Assembly (NCBI RefSeq): GCF_002994745.2
Contig: NC_037093.1
Span: forward strand, 50,572,384-50,636,383
Source of the DNA: Rosa chinensis
Lineage: Eukaryota; Streptophyta; Magnoliopsida; Rosales; Rosaceae
DNA: 64,000 nucleotides
Direction of reading: 5' to 3'
Shown here: positions 22,485 to 34,761 of the stretch, in pieces
Position numbering within the stretch: the stretch's first letter is position 1
Layout of the letters: every line of letters begins with the position of its first letter
Translations under genes and position numbers: made by a program
The notes under the pieces: generated by a model
Databases searched by the model: none
What the model was told of the DNA's origin: nothing
The model's input: only the letters and a program-made list of their open reading frames with translations

Positions 22485-23993
22485 CCAAATAAAAATGCAT
22501 TTATCACGATTCAAAAGCTACTGATATCACAAGGAGTATTTGCGGCATGTGGTTTTTATAATTAATTTGCTTACATGCATGGTGTCTCGTGATTGGCAGC
22601 CCATCCCTATTGTAATAATCCAGAACATTCAATGTGATGCATGGTAGAAGAGATTCACCTGGTTCAAAGTTAGGCTTTCATCCACCCTACTCGTATCGTC
22701 CTCCAATTCAAAGTGAACGTCGAAATTTTCTTTTTACCTGCTGATGTACCTACTGCCAGGGAGAACTAATTAAGATCCCAAAGAGCGCTCAACTCGATCT
22801 ATCTTCGGAGTTTTGATCCTCATAGGAAAGGAACCCGTCTTCAAGAACCAAAAGATTATAAGTTTTGAAAACTTGTGTACTTTCATTGAGCTTTTAAAAT
22901 TTATTCATTAATCTTGACATAGGTTATGTTGCCGCATAGAAAAGGCGGTGACAATTTACTCAGAGCTAGGAACCTGAGATTATGCTTTCTATTTCGTTTG
23001 GTACTTTCATATCCATGACCGGCTAACTTAGATTCCATAAATTAAAATATTATTCCATAAAAATCAAGCACCAACAGTATACAGTGACATGAGATGTTTC
23101 GAGTTATAGATTATGTAATCAAGTCCGTTATATAAACATGGCAAAGGTGATGACCTTTTCTTCCTTCTTAACTTTCTCATTGCAAGTTGTTGTGGCGTAT
23201 TGTCAAGCTTAGGATCTTCTTTTCCAAAAGAATATATGAGATTGACAAGGGGACATGTTGAGCCAATAAGAGAAACGTTCAAGAATTTGTAGTTCATAGC
23301 TTGTTCTAGCAGAGGTACGTGTCAACTTCACTTTATCACTGCTCCCTTATTAACTAGTGTTGTATATATCAACCCTACGTACTCATCAGGAAATGATGGT
23401 AGATAACAAAAGGCCAAAAGGGAACCTAGAGGTCGGCTTTTTGACATAACCTTTGCTAACATAATAGAAGATTGTATATTTATATAGGAAGAACAAAAGG
23501 GATAAAAAAAATGCAGTACGTCTCGAGAATTTGTTCGAGCATCATTTGCATAAATAACAGTACTTTTTAAGTAGAAACTCTTTACTTATTTGACTATGAG
23601 GAAACCAATAGACCACATATATTCTCAATAAGTAAATAGCTAAACAAGTTTCGGTCAAATAATCGATCATTATAATTATAATTAAATAGCTAAACAAGTT
23701 TCGGTTTTGTTAATTTTGGTTTCGCAAGAATGATTCTTATATGAAAGATCATTAGAGCACAAAAGAGAGGGCACTTACGTAGCCTCAACAATGCGATATT
23801 TTCTTGTTGCTTATAGATCAAATATATGATAACAATATTCGACACACTTATATAGAATATATAACAATATTCACATATATCAAGTCATCCATAAAAAGCA
23901 AGTGAGCAAGAAACTAAAAGGAATGTCTACAATATTGGAGTTAAAGTTGAAAGGTTCTTGGTTAACTAACTTAACCTGTAGTACTTCCAAAGC
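22485..23993. other. upstream region of second NPF gene
   Basis: No gene is seen. Parts resemble the region upstream of the third NPF gene: catgaccggctaacttagat (about 23015) recurs near 33374, and the block with agttcatagcttgttctag (about 23290) recurs near 33660. The duplication that made these genes therefore included more than 1 kb of upstream DNA. Confidence 0.6.
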
Positions 23994-24003
23994 TTTATAA
24001 AAA
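23943..24003 (+). promoter_or_regulatory. proximal promoter of second NPF gene
   Basis: A TATA box (tttataaaaa, 23994-24003) lies about 95 bp before the ATG. Some 30 bp further upstream the block aagttgaaaggttcttgg ttaac (23944-23966) is nearly identical to 34640-34662 in front of the third gene. Conservation between paralogues suggests a shared control site; no factor is assigned. Confidence 0.6.
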
Positions 24004-24097
24004 GCTCTACGAGGCAGTTGATCACATGAGTTTCAACGCCCTAGCTAGGTAGCTAATAGAAATACTATTCGATCTGTTTCCTTATTGCTATAGTGAT

Positions 24098-27000
24098 ATG
24101 GAAAAGGTAGAGGAGAAAGGGGCTTCATATGGAAGAGAGGACTACACACAAGATGGGACTGTGGACCTCCAGGGGAGACCCGTTTTCAGATCAAACACTG
24201 GCAGATGGAGAGCTTGTTCCTTCATTGTAGGTACGTAATGCGCCATCTCCTCTGATCAATTCCAACCCTATCTCAGTGTGTATATATATTATAATATTAA
24301 ATTAAAGTTCGATCTCAAGCGTAAATGATATTATTATTATGATGTTTAACGGAATATGTATACATGGATGTGTAGGGTATGAGGTGTTTGAGAGGATGGC
24401 ATATTATGGAATTGCATCAAACCTGGTGGTGTATATGACAACGAAGCTGCACGAAGGCACAGTGACCTCTTCAAATAACGTCACAAACTGGGTTGGGACG
24501 GTGTGGATGACACCCCTTTTGGGAGCTTATATTGCAGATGCTCATCTCGGCCGATACTGGACTTTTGTCATTGCCTCCGCCATATATCTTGTGGTATTCA
24601 TCAATCTCATCAAACAATTATGTGTTTGTTTGCACATATAAGTTATATAACATAACGATCTATGCAAATAGTATCTTCATCTTCGTAGACCTTCATGAAT
24701 TTGTTCTTTCAAAGTTGGCCTTCCATGGACACCCCCCCCCCCCCCCCCACCCAAAGAGTTCTTGTAACAATGTCTTTCCAGATGCTAGTAGTTTAATCAT
24801 ACGTCGCAAGCCTTTGTAATTCATATATATCTAGACAACATAAAAATATGAAAAGCTCATGCATGCATGCACTCCTTGCTGCCTCTTAACACTCGCACTT
24901 CAATGGTGTCCAAAAGATGAGATTATTCTAGACCACGTATTGAAACTAGCTAGTACTGTTTGACGGAGGTTTTATGAAACTAGCTTGTTTTCAATCTGAC
25001 GTATGCCTTAGCCAGTTTGGATCTGTTAAGGAATTTTGCAAATTTCTAGTTTACACAATATATTGGACATATTCTTGGTGGAGCTCATTCAATGAGATTT
25101 AACAGATAAACCTTTTAATAAAAACATCATTCAAATCATGTCATGAGAGTTTATATTATTTTATGATCTAGATTGAATTTCTAGAAAATAAGCTTAACAA
25201 CCTTAATTCATAAAGAAAGAAGAATGAAGGAGATTCAAGTACGATATGTTAAAATGGTTTATGCAATTTCTGGAGGTTATTCTTGAGTAAGTTGCTGGTT
25301 ATAGCTAGAGATACTATATTTAAAAAATGTAAAAAATGTAGCGGATAGATCTCATATTGAAATTTAACGAACTTTTTAACGTTAGTGAGATCCAACATTA
25401 ACCTATGTTATTCTTGTAAACTACATCTGTATAATCATATATACAATAGATTAATTGGACGTATACCCTATTATTGTAATCACCGCTTCGTTATCATTTA
25501 GGGAATGTCCTTATTGACGCTAGCAGTGTCACTCCCTGCCCTAAGACCACCATCATGCGACCACGGAATTAAACTTGAAGATTGTGAGAGAAGAGCCTCC
25601 CCATTCCAAGTGGGCATATTCTACTGTGGATTGTACATCATTGCACTCGGAACTGGTGGTACCAAGCCAAACATCTCAACCATGGGTGCAGACCAATTTG
25701 ATGAGTTTGAGCCTAAAGAGAGGATCCAAAAACTCTCCTTCTTCAACTGGTGGATGTTCAGCATTTTCTTTGGCACACTTTTCTCAAACACCATCTTGAT
25801 TTACATTCAAGACAATGTGGGGTGGGCACTTGGCTATGGACTTCCAACAATTGGCCTTGCACTTTCCATTTTGGTGTTTTTGGTGGGTACTAGGTTTTAT
25901 AGGCACAAATTGCCTTCAGAGAGTCCCTTCAGTAGGATAGCTCATGTGCTTGTGGCGTTTATAAGGAAGTGGAGGGTTCCTGTCCCAGATGACCCAAAGG
26001 AGCTTCATGAGCTGAGCTTGGAAGAGTACACAAACTCCGAGAAATTCAGAATTGATCACTCCCCTTCATTACGGTAAATCCCCATGACCCTAAAATTCTA
26101 ATTCCAAATATTTTTCTATCTACAAATTATACATGGTATCCCTCTTACTACATATATGTAAGTTTTCACTGCATACAATGGGTTCTGCATGCATGTTGTG
26201 ACTTGTGAGGGAAAAGTTAAATATAACCGGCAAATGCAATTTTTTTATTTTTTTTATACTAATACAGTTCAGAAGTGTGGTCAAAATTATAGTTTTATTG
26301 TTTTATTTTTGACCAACTTTCTTTTGCCCTTCTGTAACTAATCAAACTAGCACTGAATCCCGCGGCAGGTTTCTTGACAAAGCAGCTGTAAAGAGTGGAC
26401 CAACCTCACCATGGATACTATGTCCAGTGACCCAAGTCGAAGAAACCAAGCAAATGATCAAAATGGTTCCAATTTTGATTGCAACATTTTTACCAAGCAT
26501 GATGTTAGCTCAAGGAGGAACTCTCTTTGTCAAACAAGGAATTACACTAGATAGAAGCATTGGACCACATTTTGATATTCCTCCAGCATGTCTCTCAGCA
26601 TTTGTAACAATCTTCATGCTGATAAGCCTTGTGCTCTACGATCGCTACTTTGTTCCGGTGGTGCGGAAATATACGAAGAACCCTAGAGGGATCACACTGC
26701 TGCAGAGACTAGGCATTGGCCTTGTGTTGCACATCATCATCTTGATGACAGCTTTCTTCGCTGAAAGACGAAGGCTAAGTGTTATACAAGAAAATAAACT
26801 GTTTGGGAAAAGGGACACAGTTCCTCTCACAATTTTCATTCTCTTTCCTCAGTTTGCTTTGGCTGGGATTGCTGACACCTTTGTGGAAGTTGCAAAGATA
26901 GAGTTTTTCTATGACCAAGCACCACATGGCATGAAGAGCTTGGGAACCTCGTACTTCACTACTAGCTTGGGAATTGGGAGTTTCCTTAGTAGTTTTCTTC

Positions 27001-27263
27001 TATCAACAGTTGCAGACTTCACCAAGAAACATGCCAAAAGGGGTTGGATTTTGGATAACCTAAACATCTCTCATCTAGACTACTACTATCTGTTCTTGGC
27101 TAGCCTGAGCTTTCTCAACTTGCTCTTCTTTCTCCTGGTTTCCAAGTACTATGTTTATAATGCAGACGCGAGGGAATCTAAGGGAGACTTTGCCGTGGAA
27201 ACTTTGCCTAGCAAAACTTCAGCTCAAGATCTTAAGGATGCCTCAAATAGTCTCTATTTTTGA
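24098..27263 (+). CDS. NRT1/PTR family transporter, NPF5.2/5.3-like (copy 2)
   Basis: Exons 24098-24230, 24376-24593, 25502-26073 and 26369-27263 give 605 residues. As in the other copies, exon 2 is exactly 218 bp and introns fall at the same places. Marks of the family are YEVFERMAYYG (ExxER, proton coupling), GTGGTKPNISTMGADQFD, FFNWWMFSIFFGTLF, RGITLLQRLGIG and FFYDQAPHGMKSLG. The first 45 residues are cytosolic and hydrophilic with TQDGTVDLQGRP, a conserved NPF5 N-terminal motif. It is closer to copy 3 than to copy 1, so those two duplicated more recently. Intron 2 (908 bp) contains a C17 tract. Expected location is plasma membrane or tonoplast; substrate unknown (di/tripeptides or nitrate in relatives). 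Confidence 0.94.
24732..24748. repeat. poly-C tract
   Basis: A run of 17 C within intron 2 of the second NPF gene. Such runs are rare in plant introns and are prone to length error. Confidence 0.9.
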
Positions 27264-28202
27264 GCTGATAAAATTAAGAGTCTCCTCGATGCCTACTTGC
27301 TCAGCTTGGAATTAAGTCGCTAAGACGTTGTGATAAAAAATGCATATGAAAGTATGAAACCTAAGGGTTCAAAAATCTTCTTCATGCATATAGATGCGAA
27401 TTGAAACCTTCCATATATATGGCTTATTTTTGAGATCACGATTTACTCAAAAGTCGAATCATATGAAACTCGATCGTATGTACCAACGGATCCAACGGAT
27501 CCTATATATGCATGAGAAACAATGAATCAGTAAATATATATTGTGGGTGTAGTTTTCGCAGTGTGAAGATGCCTTAAGAACTTCGTGTAATGAGCTTATT
27601 CACAATATCATATATGAAAGAAATAACGGTCACGATGTTATGCTTTTTCAGTTTTCTACTATTGTCCCCATCTTCGAGACCAGCAAGTTTTGAACCAAGT
27701 ATTGGTTTAGTAGTATTTTTTATCTGTGATGCTGGACAATGAATTTTGTCCGTCATAATATCATTTCGCCTAGCTACCGAATTTCATTTTGTGGGTCATG
27801 ATTTTGATCATTCCAGTGCTGGACAAATATTAGTCTTTGAACGTTAGAATGGTGGTTTTAACTGGTTTTCTTGTGTTTGAACAGCATCACTAGCTTGTAA
27901 CCTGTATCTTTTTTTTTGAACGCGTGGGATGTCAGTTCATTAATAGTAAAGTAGGAAACATTATTTGGGCAACGACAGAATAGAGTCCTGAATGAATAAT
28001 CTAAAACTCTATATCTTTATTTGGCATGAATACGTGTGCCCTATATCAATATCGAAGCTTGTGAAATTGAATATACAGCAACCTAGCAAAGATATTAGTT
28101 AGTTTGAGTGAACCGTACGTATAGCTTCTTATAAGGCAGCAAAGCTTATCTTTGTTGTACATATATATTGATTCTACCAGACAAAGGCTAGGGCAATGCT
28201 TA
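27264..28202. other. 3' flank of second NPF gene
   Basis: Likely holds the 3' UTR and terminator of the transporter gene. No other gene or clear element is seen before the transposon nest starting at 28203. Confidence 0.45.
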
Positions 28203-28322
28203 GGACAACTCCAACAATACCAGATTTGAGATTCAAACAAACATCTCCAACAATGGGTTTTTGGGGAACTTGGTCTTGGAATTATAGAACTTGGACTCAA
28301 ATCAAGTCCGATATATAATATA

Positions 28323-28736
28323 GGGCTAAATACTGATTACTGCCCTGTACTTTGGGTCCAAAATCAATTCAGTCCCTGAACTTCTAATTTCATCAAAAAC
28401 ATCCATGCACTTTGAATTTTGATATAATAGGTCCAATTTGTTAGTTTTCCAATAATTGAAGTTATTTAACTTGTTAATGTGGCTCATATATAGCCTATGT
28501 TTTATGATGTGGTGTCAAGGTGGCCTGCATAGTCAATTTAGGAGTGAGTCCTACTATAAAATAAATAGTTTTTTAACAAATAATCCAACTATAACTTGAA
28601 CTCATAACAGAATATTAACGAATTTGACCTATTAGATCAAAATTGAAAGTGCAGGGGTATTTTTGATGAAATTAGAAGTCCAGAGATTGAATTGATTTTA
28701 AACATAAACCACAGGGTAGTAACTAGTATTTAGCCC
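28323..28736. mobile_element. Mutator-type MITE
   Basis: A 414-bp unit begins gggctaaatactgattactg and ends with the inverted cagggtagtaactagtatttagccc. The inverted repeats extend about 100 bp inward with mismatches. A perfect 9-bp duplication, tataatata, flanks it (28314-28322 and 28737-28745). Long inverted repeats plus a 9-bp duplication are typical of Mutator-like elements; the AT-rich duplication calls for mild caution. No coding capacity. Confidence 0.8.
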
Positions 28737-29594
28737 TATAATATATGTGACTTTTTTAGAAGAACCAGGACTGGGCTACAGTGATTGGGGCCACACATGT
28801 TGGCTAGGTCAGCCCAACTCATAACGAAATGCGCCGGATAGAGAGGTTGAAGAGGATTCGCTGGGCTGGATGAAAAGGACGACGTGCACGGGCCATAATG
28901 CGCTGGAGAGAGAAGACATCCATGAATTTGGACTGCTGTGGTGGGCCCCGCCTGACATACATGTCCCCTGCTGACCACAGTGAGTTTACAACAGTTATGT
29001 TTGGACGGCTATGATCCGTCCATTTTATATGGACGGTTCTGATGCTGCCCTTTTTTTGTTTTTAGCAGCAATAGATATATTTTGAATCTGACGGCTCATA
29101 TTTGAGCGGAAAAAAAATATAACGGCTCCTTTTAAATCTAGACTTATTAATTTCAATTTTATCCAAATTTTTTTAAAAAATTACCAGAAAATTAAAGGAA
29201 AAAATCGACCCTTTGGAACAGTAAATTTTAGAAAACTCTATAAATATCAACCCATTTTTTCTTAATTTCACACCAAACATCCTTCATCTCCTTCAAAATT
29301 TTTCACTTATTCACCCATATTGTTGTTCTAAAACTTTTTGCTCTTGAAAAAATATGGGTCCAAAAGGATTTAAATCTCTGCGATATTTCCGATATATCCC
29401 CCGATATCTCCTTTTTTCGACGGACCGATATATCTAGGGTGGTAAATATCTTATCTTTTACCGTTTCTGCGAAATTTCTCCGACATCGTCAAATATCCCC
29501 GATATATCAGATATTTGCGATATATCCCCGATAAAGTGAAGAAATATCTGTAAAATTTGAGATAAAAATTAAAAAAAATTGGTAATTCTCTAAA

Positions 29595-29770
29595 TGAAAA
29601 TCTGTGTGAAGAGAGATCTCCTAAAGGCAAATCTGACTATCTGAGTGAGGAGAAATCCCTTCAAGGTGAATCTAGGTGAGTAGAAAATCCCCTCAAGGCG
29701 AATCTAGGTGAGGAAAAAAAATCTCCTCAAGGCGAATCTTTACCCCGGAGAAATACCCACAAGGCGATTT
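29595..29770 (+). repeat. minisatellite in hAT-like element
   Basis: About five imperfect units of roughly 35 bp share 'tctcctcaaggcgaatct' and 'gtgagga'. They lie in the left half of the hAT-like element. Confidence 0.65.
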
Positions 29771-30148
29771 TGGATGAGAAGTAATTCTCTAAAAGTCTAA
29801 ATGCAAATTTGTGTGAGGAGAGATTTGGTACTATGTAGTCTATGACTATGTCTGTAACTCTGTATGTAGTTTGTAACTCTGTTGTTGAATAATAGAAAGA
29901 AGATAAAGCCATAAAGGTTCAATTATTCAAATGAGGCCAAATGACATTGCAAAAGGAAGTCAAGGAACCATATATGGATGACATGATGAGAAGAGAGTGC
30001 AGAGTACGGAGTATTAAATTTTAGCTATGCATCTTGAAAAAGTGAGGAATAATGAAGCTACGGTGTAGTCTGTGAGTGTATAGTATGTAGTTGAATAGTA
30101 TAAAGAAGCTAAAAGTTCAAATGCTAAAGTAACTATCAAATGGAATAG

Positions 30149-30463
30149 GTGAATAGGTATATAGATCTACTTCATGTTGCAAGCGAGCCGCTTGATAATG
30201 GCATTGATCCACTTCATGATTGGATTATGCCTGCACACCTCGATGATGAAGCTGGAAGACCTCTTCCACAAGTTGTAGAAACTGCAACTAATGCTGGAAT
30301 CAACGTAGAGAGAGTCTTATCTGAAGAAGTTGTTAAAAACCCAGAAGATAATTCAGATAGTGATGATGCGTGGGGTGGTACAGCAACTCCAAATAGTTCT
30401 GATGATGGTGGAGAGGGTGGAAGCGGAACAGGTGGTGGAGGTGAAAGATATGAATATGGATAA
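30149..30463 (+). pseudogene. hAT transposase C-terminal fragment
   Basis: A 104-codon frame starts NRYIDLLHVASEPLDNG and continues IDPLHDWIMPAH, a pattern seen just after the dimerisation domain of plant hAT transposases. It ends in an acidic/Gly-rich tail (DSDDAWGGT, GGEGGSGTGGGGE). Upstream catalytic parts are missing. Assignment rests on its position inside a hAT-like element and on the IDPLxDWI motif. Confidence 0.5.
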
Positions 30464-31310
30464 TCTTTTGTGGATAGAGGATTCCAATTTACCTGTGAAG
30501 GTAAGTTTGATCATGCCACCCAAGATGAAGACCACGGAGTGAGAACAGCTGGTCATAGTGCTCAAGAGAAGACCTGATATGGGAGGAGGACTAGAGGTGC
30601 AACTGATGATCAAAGTACCCCATTTGATGTTTCTTCAATTGCCTTAAGTTTTGACTCTATCAGTTTAGGCACAGAGCGCAGTGAGATCTCAAATGAATCT
30701 CATGAAGGCAACAATCAATTTGGTTATGATGCTTATGGATATAATCAATGTGGAGAAGTATATGATCAGTCATCCAGTTGGGTTCATCCTTATTATCTCC
30801 TTATAGGGGAAACAGTCGGCAACTCTAGAGAGATCTATAACTATCATGTTCATCACTACAATTCGCACTATATGGGTCATATTTCTTGGTCTGATTATTG
30901 CATTTTTGTAGACCAGCGAGCTGCTTTTCAACCGCCTAGAGTCTCTTTTTGGATGTAGATGAAGTTGACATTCATATGTATTTATATGTAGTTCTAAATT
31001 TCTAATAAATTGACTTTTTTCAAAAACGATATTTTCGTACCTTGTATCCCCGATATTTCCGATATCTCCCTTTTTCAAAGTACCGATAGATATGAAAATA
31101 CCGATATTTAAAACCTTGGGTCCGGGCGTCCAATGAAGAAGTCGTTCTTTGCCAAGGATCACAGTCGGTGGTGATGGTTGTGTCAGAAAAGATAAGAATA
31201 ATTTTTTTATATTATGATAAAAATTGAAATGTAAATTTTTACCTTATTTAATTAAATAAACATAATTTTAATATAATATTTATAAATATTATACTCATAT
31301 TATTTATTAT

Positions 31311-32930
31311 GGGGAAATGATCATTTACCCGATTTTAGGCTAAAAATTGCCCACTTGCTCCACCAACTGTTTTTTAACCCCATTTACCCAAAACACTCTA
31401 AGGGATTATTTCCCCTTTACCCAATTAATTCTTTTTTCTTTTTTTTTGAGACTTTTTTGCCCTCTCCTTCTTTCTCACTTAGAGAGAGAAGTCACCTTCC
31501 ACCTTGCTGTGCTCCGGTGACCAGAGGCCGGCGCGGTCTCCGGCGACCGGACTCCGGCGACAGGTGACCGGACTCCGGCGAACGGTAACCGGATTCCGGC
31601 GACCGATGACCGGAATCCGGCTATTATTGCCCCCCAGTAATCATATTACTGCCCCCAGTAATCATATTACTGCCCCCCAGTAATCATATTATTGCCTTCC
31701 AAAAATCATATTATTGCCGTCCAGTGAATTGTATGAACTCCCAAAACCAAAATGAATACACTACAGGCACAATTGATCAATTTATAATCATATTACTGCC
31801 CCCCAGTAATCATATTATTGCCCCCCAATACAAAGTCCAACGTCTCTACTGCCCCCAATAGACCACCAAAAATGCACCATTTTGTAAGATTCACAGATAA
31901 TTTGACTTTAATACACAGAAAACAACAGGTAATTTATCAAAACACCACACTATAGTGATCCCTGTCCCTCGTATCAAAGTCTACTGGTGGCCAATAATGT
32001 GTCTACTGCCCTCCAGTAGACCATCAAACAAACCCCACAGTTACATTGCAATGTTAGATTACTCACATTGTTGAACAGATAGTAGATCATTGGCCTCCAA
32101 TCCAATAGACATTCAAAAAAAAAATGCTGTTCCTTGCCAAAAAAAAGAACTGAACAACAATTCTTAAAAAAAAAAAAATAACGCAGCAACCGGAGTAATG
32201 TCACTCCTCCGGCAACTCCAGCATCGATTTGCTAAGGGCACCCAGTCGCTTGGGCACCCAACTCATCCAAGACAGCCCACTACCCCCACGTCCACCACCT
32301 GCTACTGCACCGAGCACTGACACAGCAGCCCATCCCCGCGCGGCCCCTGCAAACCCAGCAACGCACGACAGCTCCACTACCATACCGGATCACCCACGTC
32401 TCCGGATCCACACCGACGCCGTCGAACAGACCCAGTCGCAGAGTTCCTAGGCGCCGGAATAGCTGATAAGAACGACATCACCGACAAAGGCAGCGCCGGT
32501 GAGACCTCTGAAGCTTTTCGTCGCCGCCTCTCTTCTTCATCATCGTTGTCGTCTTCGTCCAGAAGGGAGCAGCGATTTCCTGCATCACGGAGATCTCCAT
32601 GACGCCGAGATCTCCATCCCCAATCGACCGCCTTATCGATCAACGTCCATTCGTCGTCCGGCGCAGATGGTGGTGAACTCACATCTTCGAGACCGATGGT
32701 GGTTGGTGGACTCGGCATCTTCGTGGCTTGTAGTGGTCGTTGAGTCGGCTTGGTAGGGGAAGGAAGAGAGAGAGAGAGAGTCTAGGAGGAGAAGGGGAGT
32801 CTGAGAGGATAGAGTTTAATAGGGGGCAATACTGTCACTATAGGTTAGATTGGGTAAATGGGGTTAATAAACTCTTGGTGGAGTAAGTGGGCAATGTTCA
32901 TGCTGAAATTGGGTAAGTGGTCACAGCCCC
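31311..32930. mobile_element. 1.6-kb TIR element (Mutator-like?) with GC-rich core
   Basis: Left end ggggaaatgatcatttaccc and right end gggtaagtggtcacagcccc start inverted repeats of about 85 bp, both containing 'ttgcccactt(g/a)ctccaccaa' and 'aaccccatttaccca'. No clear target duplication was found (flanks atttattat and tatatttta). The core holds minisatellite DNA (31625-31725) and a GC-rich part (about 31490-31625 and 32200-32760). A minus-strand 113-codon frame (32377-32718, MPSPPTTIGLEDVSSPPSAP at its start) sits in that part. The GC-rich block is unlike its surroundings and may be captured host sequence. No transposase is visible. Confidence 0.65.
31625..31725 (+). repeat. 24-bp tandem repeat
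   Basis: Four to five units of ccccagtaatcatattactg with small changes. Further scattered copies occur at about 31786-31830. The array lies within the 1.6-kb TIR element. Confidence 0.85.
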
Positions 32931-33082
32931 TATATTTTAATCAAAAATAATAAAAATAGCACCCTCATATAGCATCTCATGGTTAGAGATGAGAATTGAG
33001 TCCTATATAAATAGTGCAACAAGTGGGTGTTAAAATGATGATAGCACCCTAAAATGAGATTTCATTGTTGGAGTTGCCCTTG

Positions 33083-34639
33083 TACCCAGCACCCTTCTTA
33101 GAATCTTCACGATTAACTTTTTTTCATATAACTAGTGGAAAGTCAGATGCTTTATTTTGGACACACATATATATATATATATATATATATTAGAACTTAA
33201 CAAGGAGATATCAATCAAATTTGCTCTCGTTATGGTCGTTTTCCTTGGACTTTAAGCCTTAATTTGCCTATGTCACCAATACACTAACCAATTTTTGTTT
33301 TATCAATTTGTGCTTACTTTTTTGTATGATATTACATTGAAGAGAGACTCAACAATTTTTGGAAATTTCTATATTCATGACCGGCTAATTTAGATCCCAT
33401 GAAAGATATATATTGCATGCAAAACAAACACCAGCTAGCTAGCAGTACATATCATGAGGTTGGGTCGAGAGAGACACATGGCAAATTAAGGTGATTAATC
33501 ATTTTTTGGTGTTGTTTTCATGACTTCCGTAATATATTACAAGTTGGAGTATTATGCTTGGGATATATTTGAAGAGTAAAGAATGAGAATGACAGAAAAG
33601 GAAGGTATCTTGAGCCAAGAGAGAGGATCCAAATCCTTCGATAATTTGTAGTTTAATTCCATAGCTCGTTCTAGTATGTGTCAACATCACTTCCTGTCAC
33701 TGCTAGCTCAGCTCATCATCAAGTTGTTCCATTAATAATTAATGTCGATTGATTCGATCAGAAGCAGGAAAAAAAAAATAGTAGATACTATAAGATTCTA
33801 GCTCGAGGTTGGCATTATCACATAGGCATGGCATAAATTAATATTGCGTAAGATTAACTTTGTCATATTTCTAATACACATAAGCATGCTCTAGTGTTAT
33901 AAATGCCATATTTATCTTATCACGTAATTCATGGAAGTGCGTAGTTCAATCTTTTAGTCACTAATAAAACTCGACTGTACCCTACGTTATTGGTTTAGCC
34001 ATATTTAACAATGATCATTATCATTTCAGTTTTATCTGAAATATTAGATTAGTCGTATACTCTATTAGATTCTATTTAGCTGACTTTTTTCATGAATGAT
34101 ATTTGAATAAGAACACGTAATGAATATATCCGATTATAGAACTATATTAATTGAGTTTGGATCAAGGGACATCATATTTTACACAAATTTTGCATTATGA
34201 AAGGGGAAGTCCGGAAAAGTTTTACTAGCGGATATCATTTCTTGACCCAGCTTGTATATTAATGCATTATAAACTTCTATATTTTCAGGTCTCCTTAAAC
34301 AAAAAAGAATATAAACGAATAACAGAACAATCATCTTTGGAAGAAAATAATTAAGTAAATTAATTCAAAATTACTCGGCCTAACTTTCTCCTCCTCCTTT
34401 GTATATGTTCACATTGTGTGATGCATGAATCTCGCGTAGTTGCTGCTTAGTTAGTTTTGTATGACAAAACCAACTAGCTAACTCCAAAACACTGCCACTG
34501 TATAATAAGCATGATTAGCTTTCACATACATCCAGTATCCACGGTTGTTAGGTATCCATACTGAGAGTTCTGGAATCACTATTTAGCAACAAAAGAAAAT
34601 TAACTAGAAGGCAGGTGAGCAAGAAAGCAAGAGGAAACC
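33083..34639. other. upstream region of third NPF gene
   Basis: AT-rich with a TA microsatellite (about 33168-33191). Segments near 33374 and 33660 match the upstream region of the second NPF gene. No coding sequence is seen. Confidence 0.5.
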
Positions 34640-34673
34640 AAGTTGAAAAGTTCTTGGTTAACCACTTATAAAA
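34640..34673 (+). promoter_or_regulatory. proximal promoter of third NPF gene
   Basis: The block aagttgaaaagttcttggttaac (34640-34662, matched in the second gene with one change) is followed directly by a TATA box, cttataaaac (34665-34673), about 90 bp before the ATG. The spacing between block and TATA is shorter than in the second gene (2 against about 28 bp). Confidence 0.6.
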
Positions 34674-34761
34674 CACCATATGAGGTGCTCACATGAATTT
34701 CAACTCCCAAGTCATCCATAGCAAGTAGCCAAGTAGTACTAATCATTTCACACACATTGAC

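Larger units (their letters stand above)
29361..31117 (+). mobile_element. non-autonomous hAT-like element with transposase remnant
   Basis: Both ends carry inverted clusters of 'gatatatccccgatatttccgatat' type motifs, with termini aaaaggatttaaat (left) and atttaaaacctt (right). TGGGTCC occurs at both junctions (about 29355-29361 and 31117-31123), fitting an hAT 8-bp duplication with one change. A frame at 30149-30463 looks like the tail of an hAT transposase. Exact ends are uncertain by a few bases. Confidence 0.6.
28203..33079. mobile_element. Harbinger-like outer element split by three inner transposons
   Basis: The left end ggacaactccaacaatacca and the right end cattgttggagttgccc form terminal inverted repeats. 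Flanks are TTA (28200-28202) and TTG (33080-33082), close to the 3-bp TTA/TAA duplication of PIF/Harbinger elements. Between them lie three younger insertions (28323-28736, 29361-31117, 31311-32930). Removing these leaves about 1.1 kb: a leader-like part ending near ctataaatatcaacccat and aatatgggtcc, and a right part from about 31120. The residual element has no transposase frame. The outer boundary call rests on these short ends. Confidence 0.55.

Noticed and set aside
24532..24819. 95-codon frame in intron 2 of the second NPF gene
   Set aside because: It is an alternate frame of exon 2 running into the intron and poly-C tract.
30353..30613. Antisense 86-codon frame in the hAT-like element
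   Set aside because: Shadow of the acidic transposase tail.
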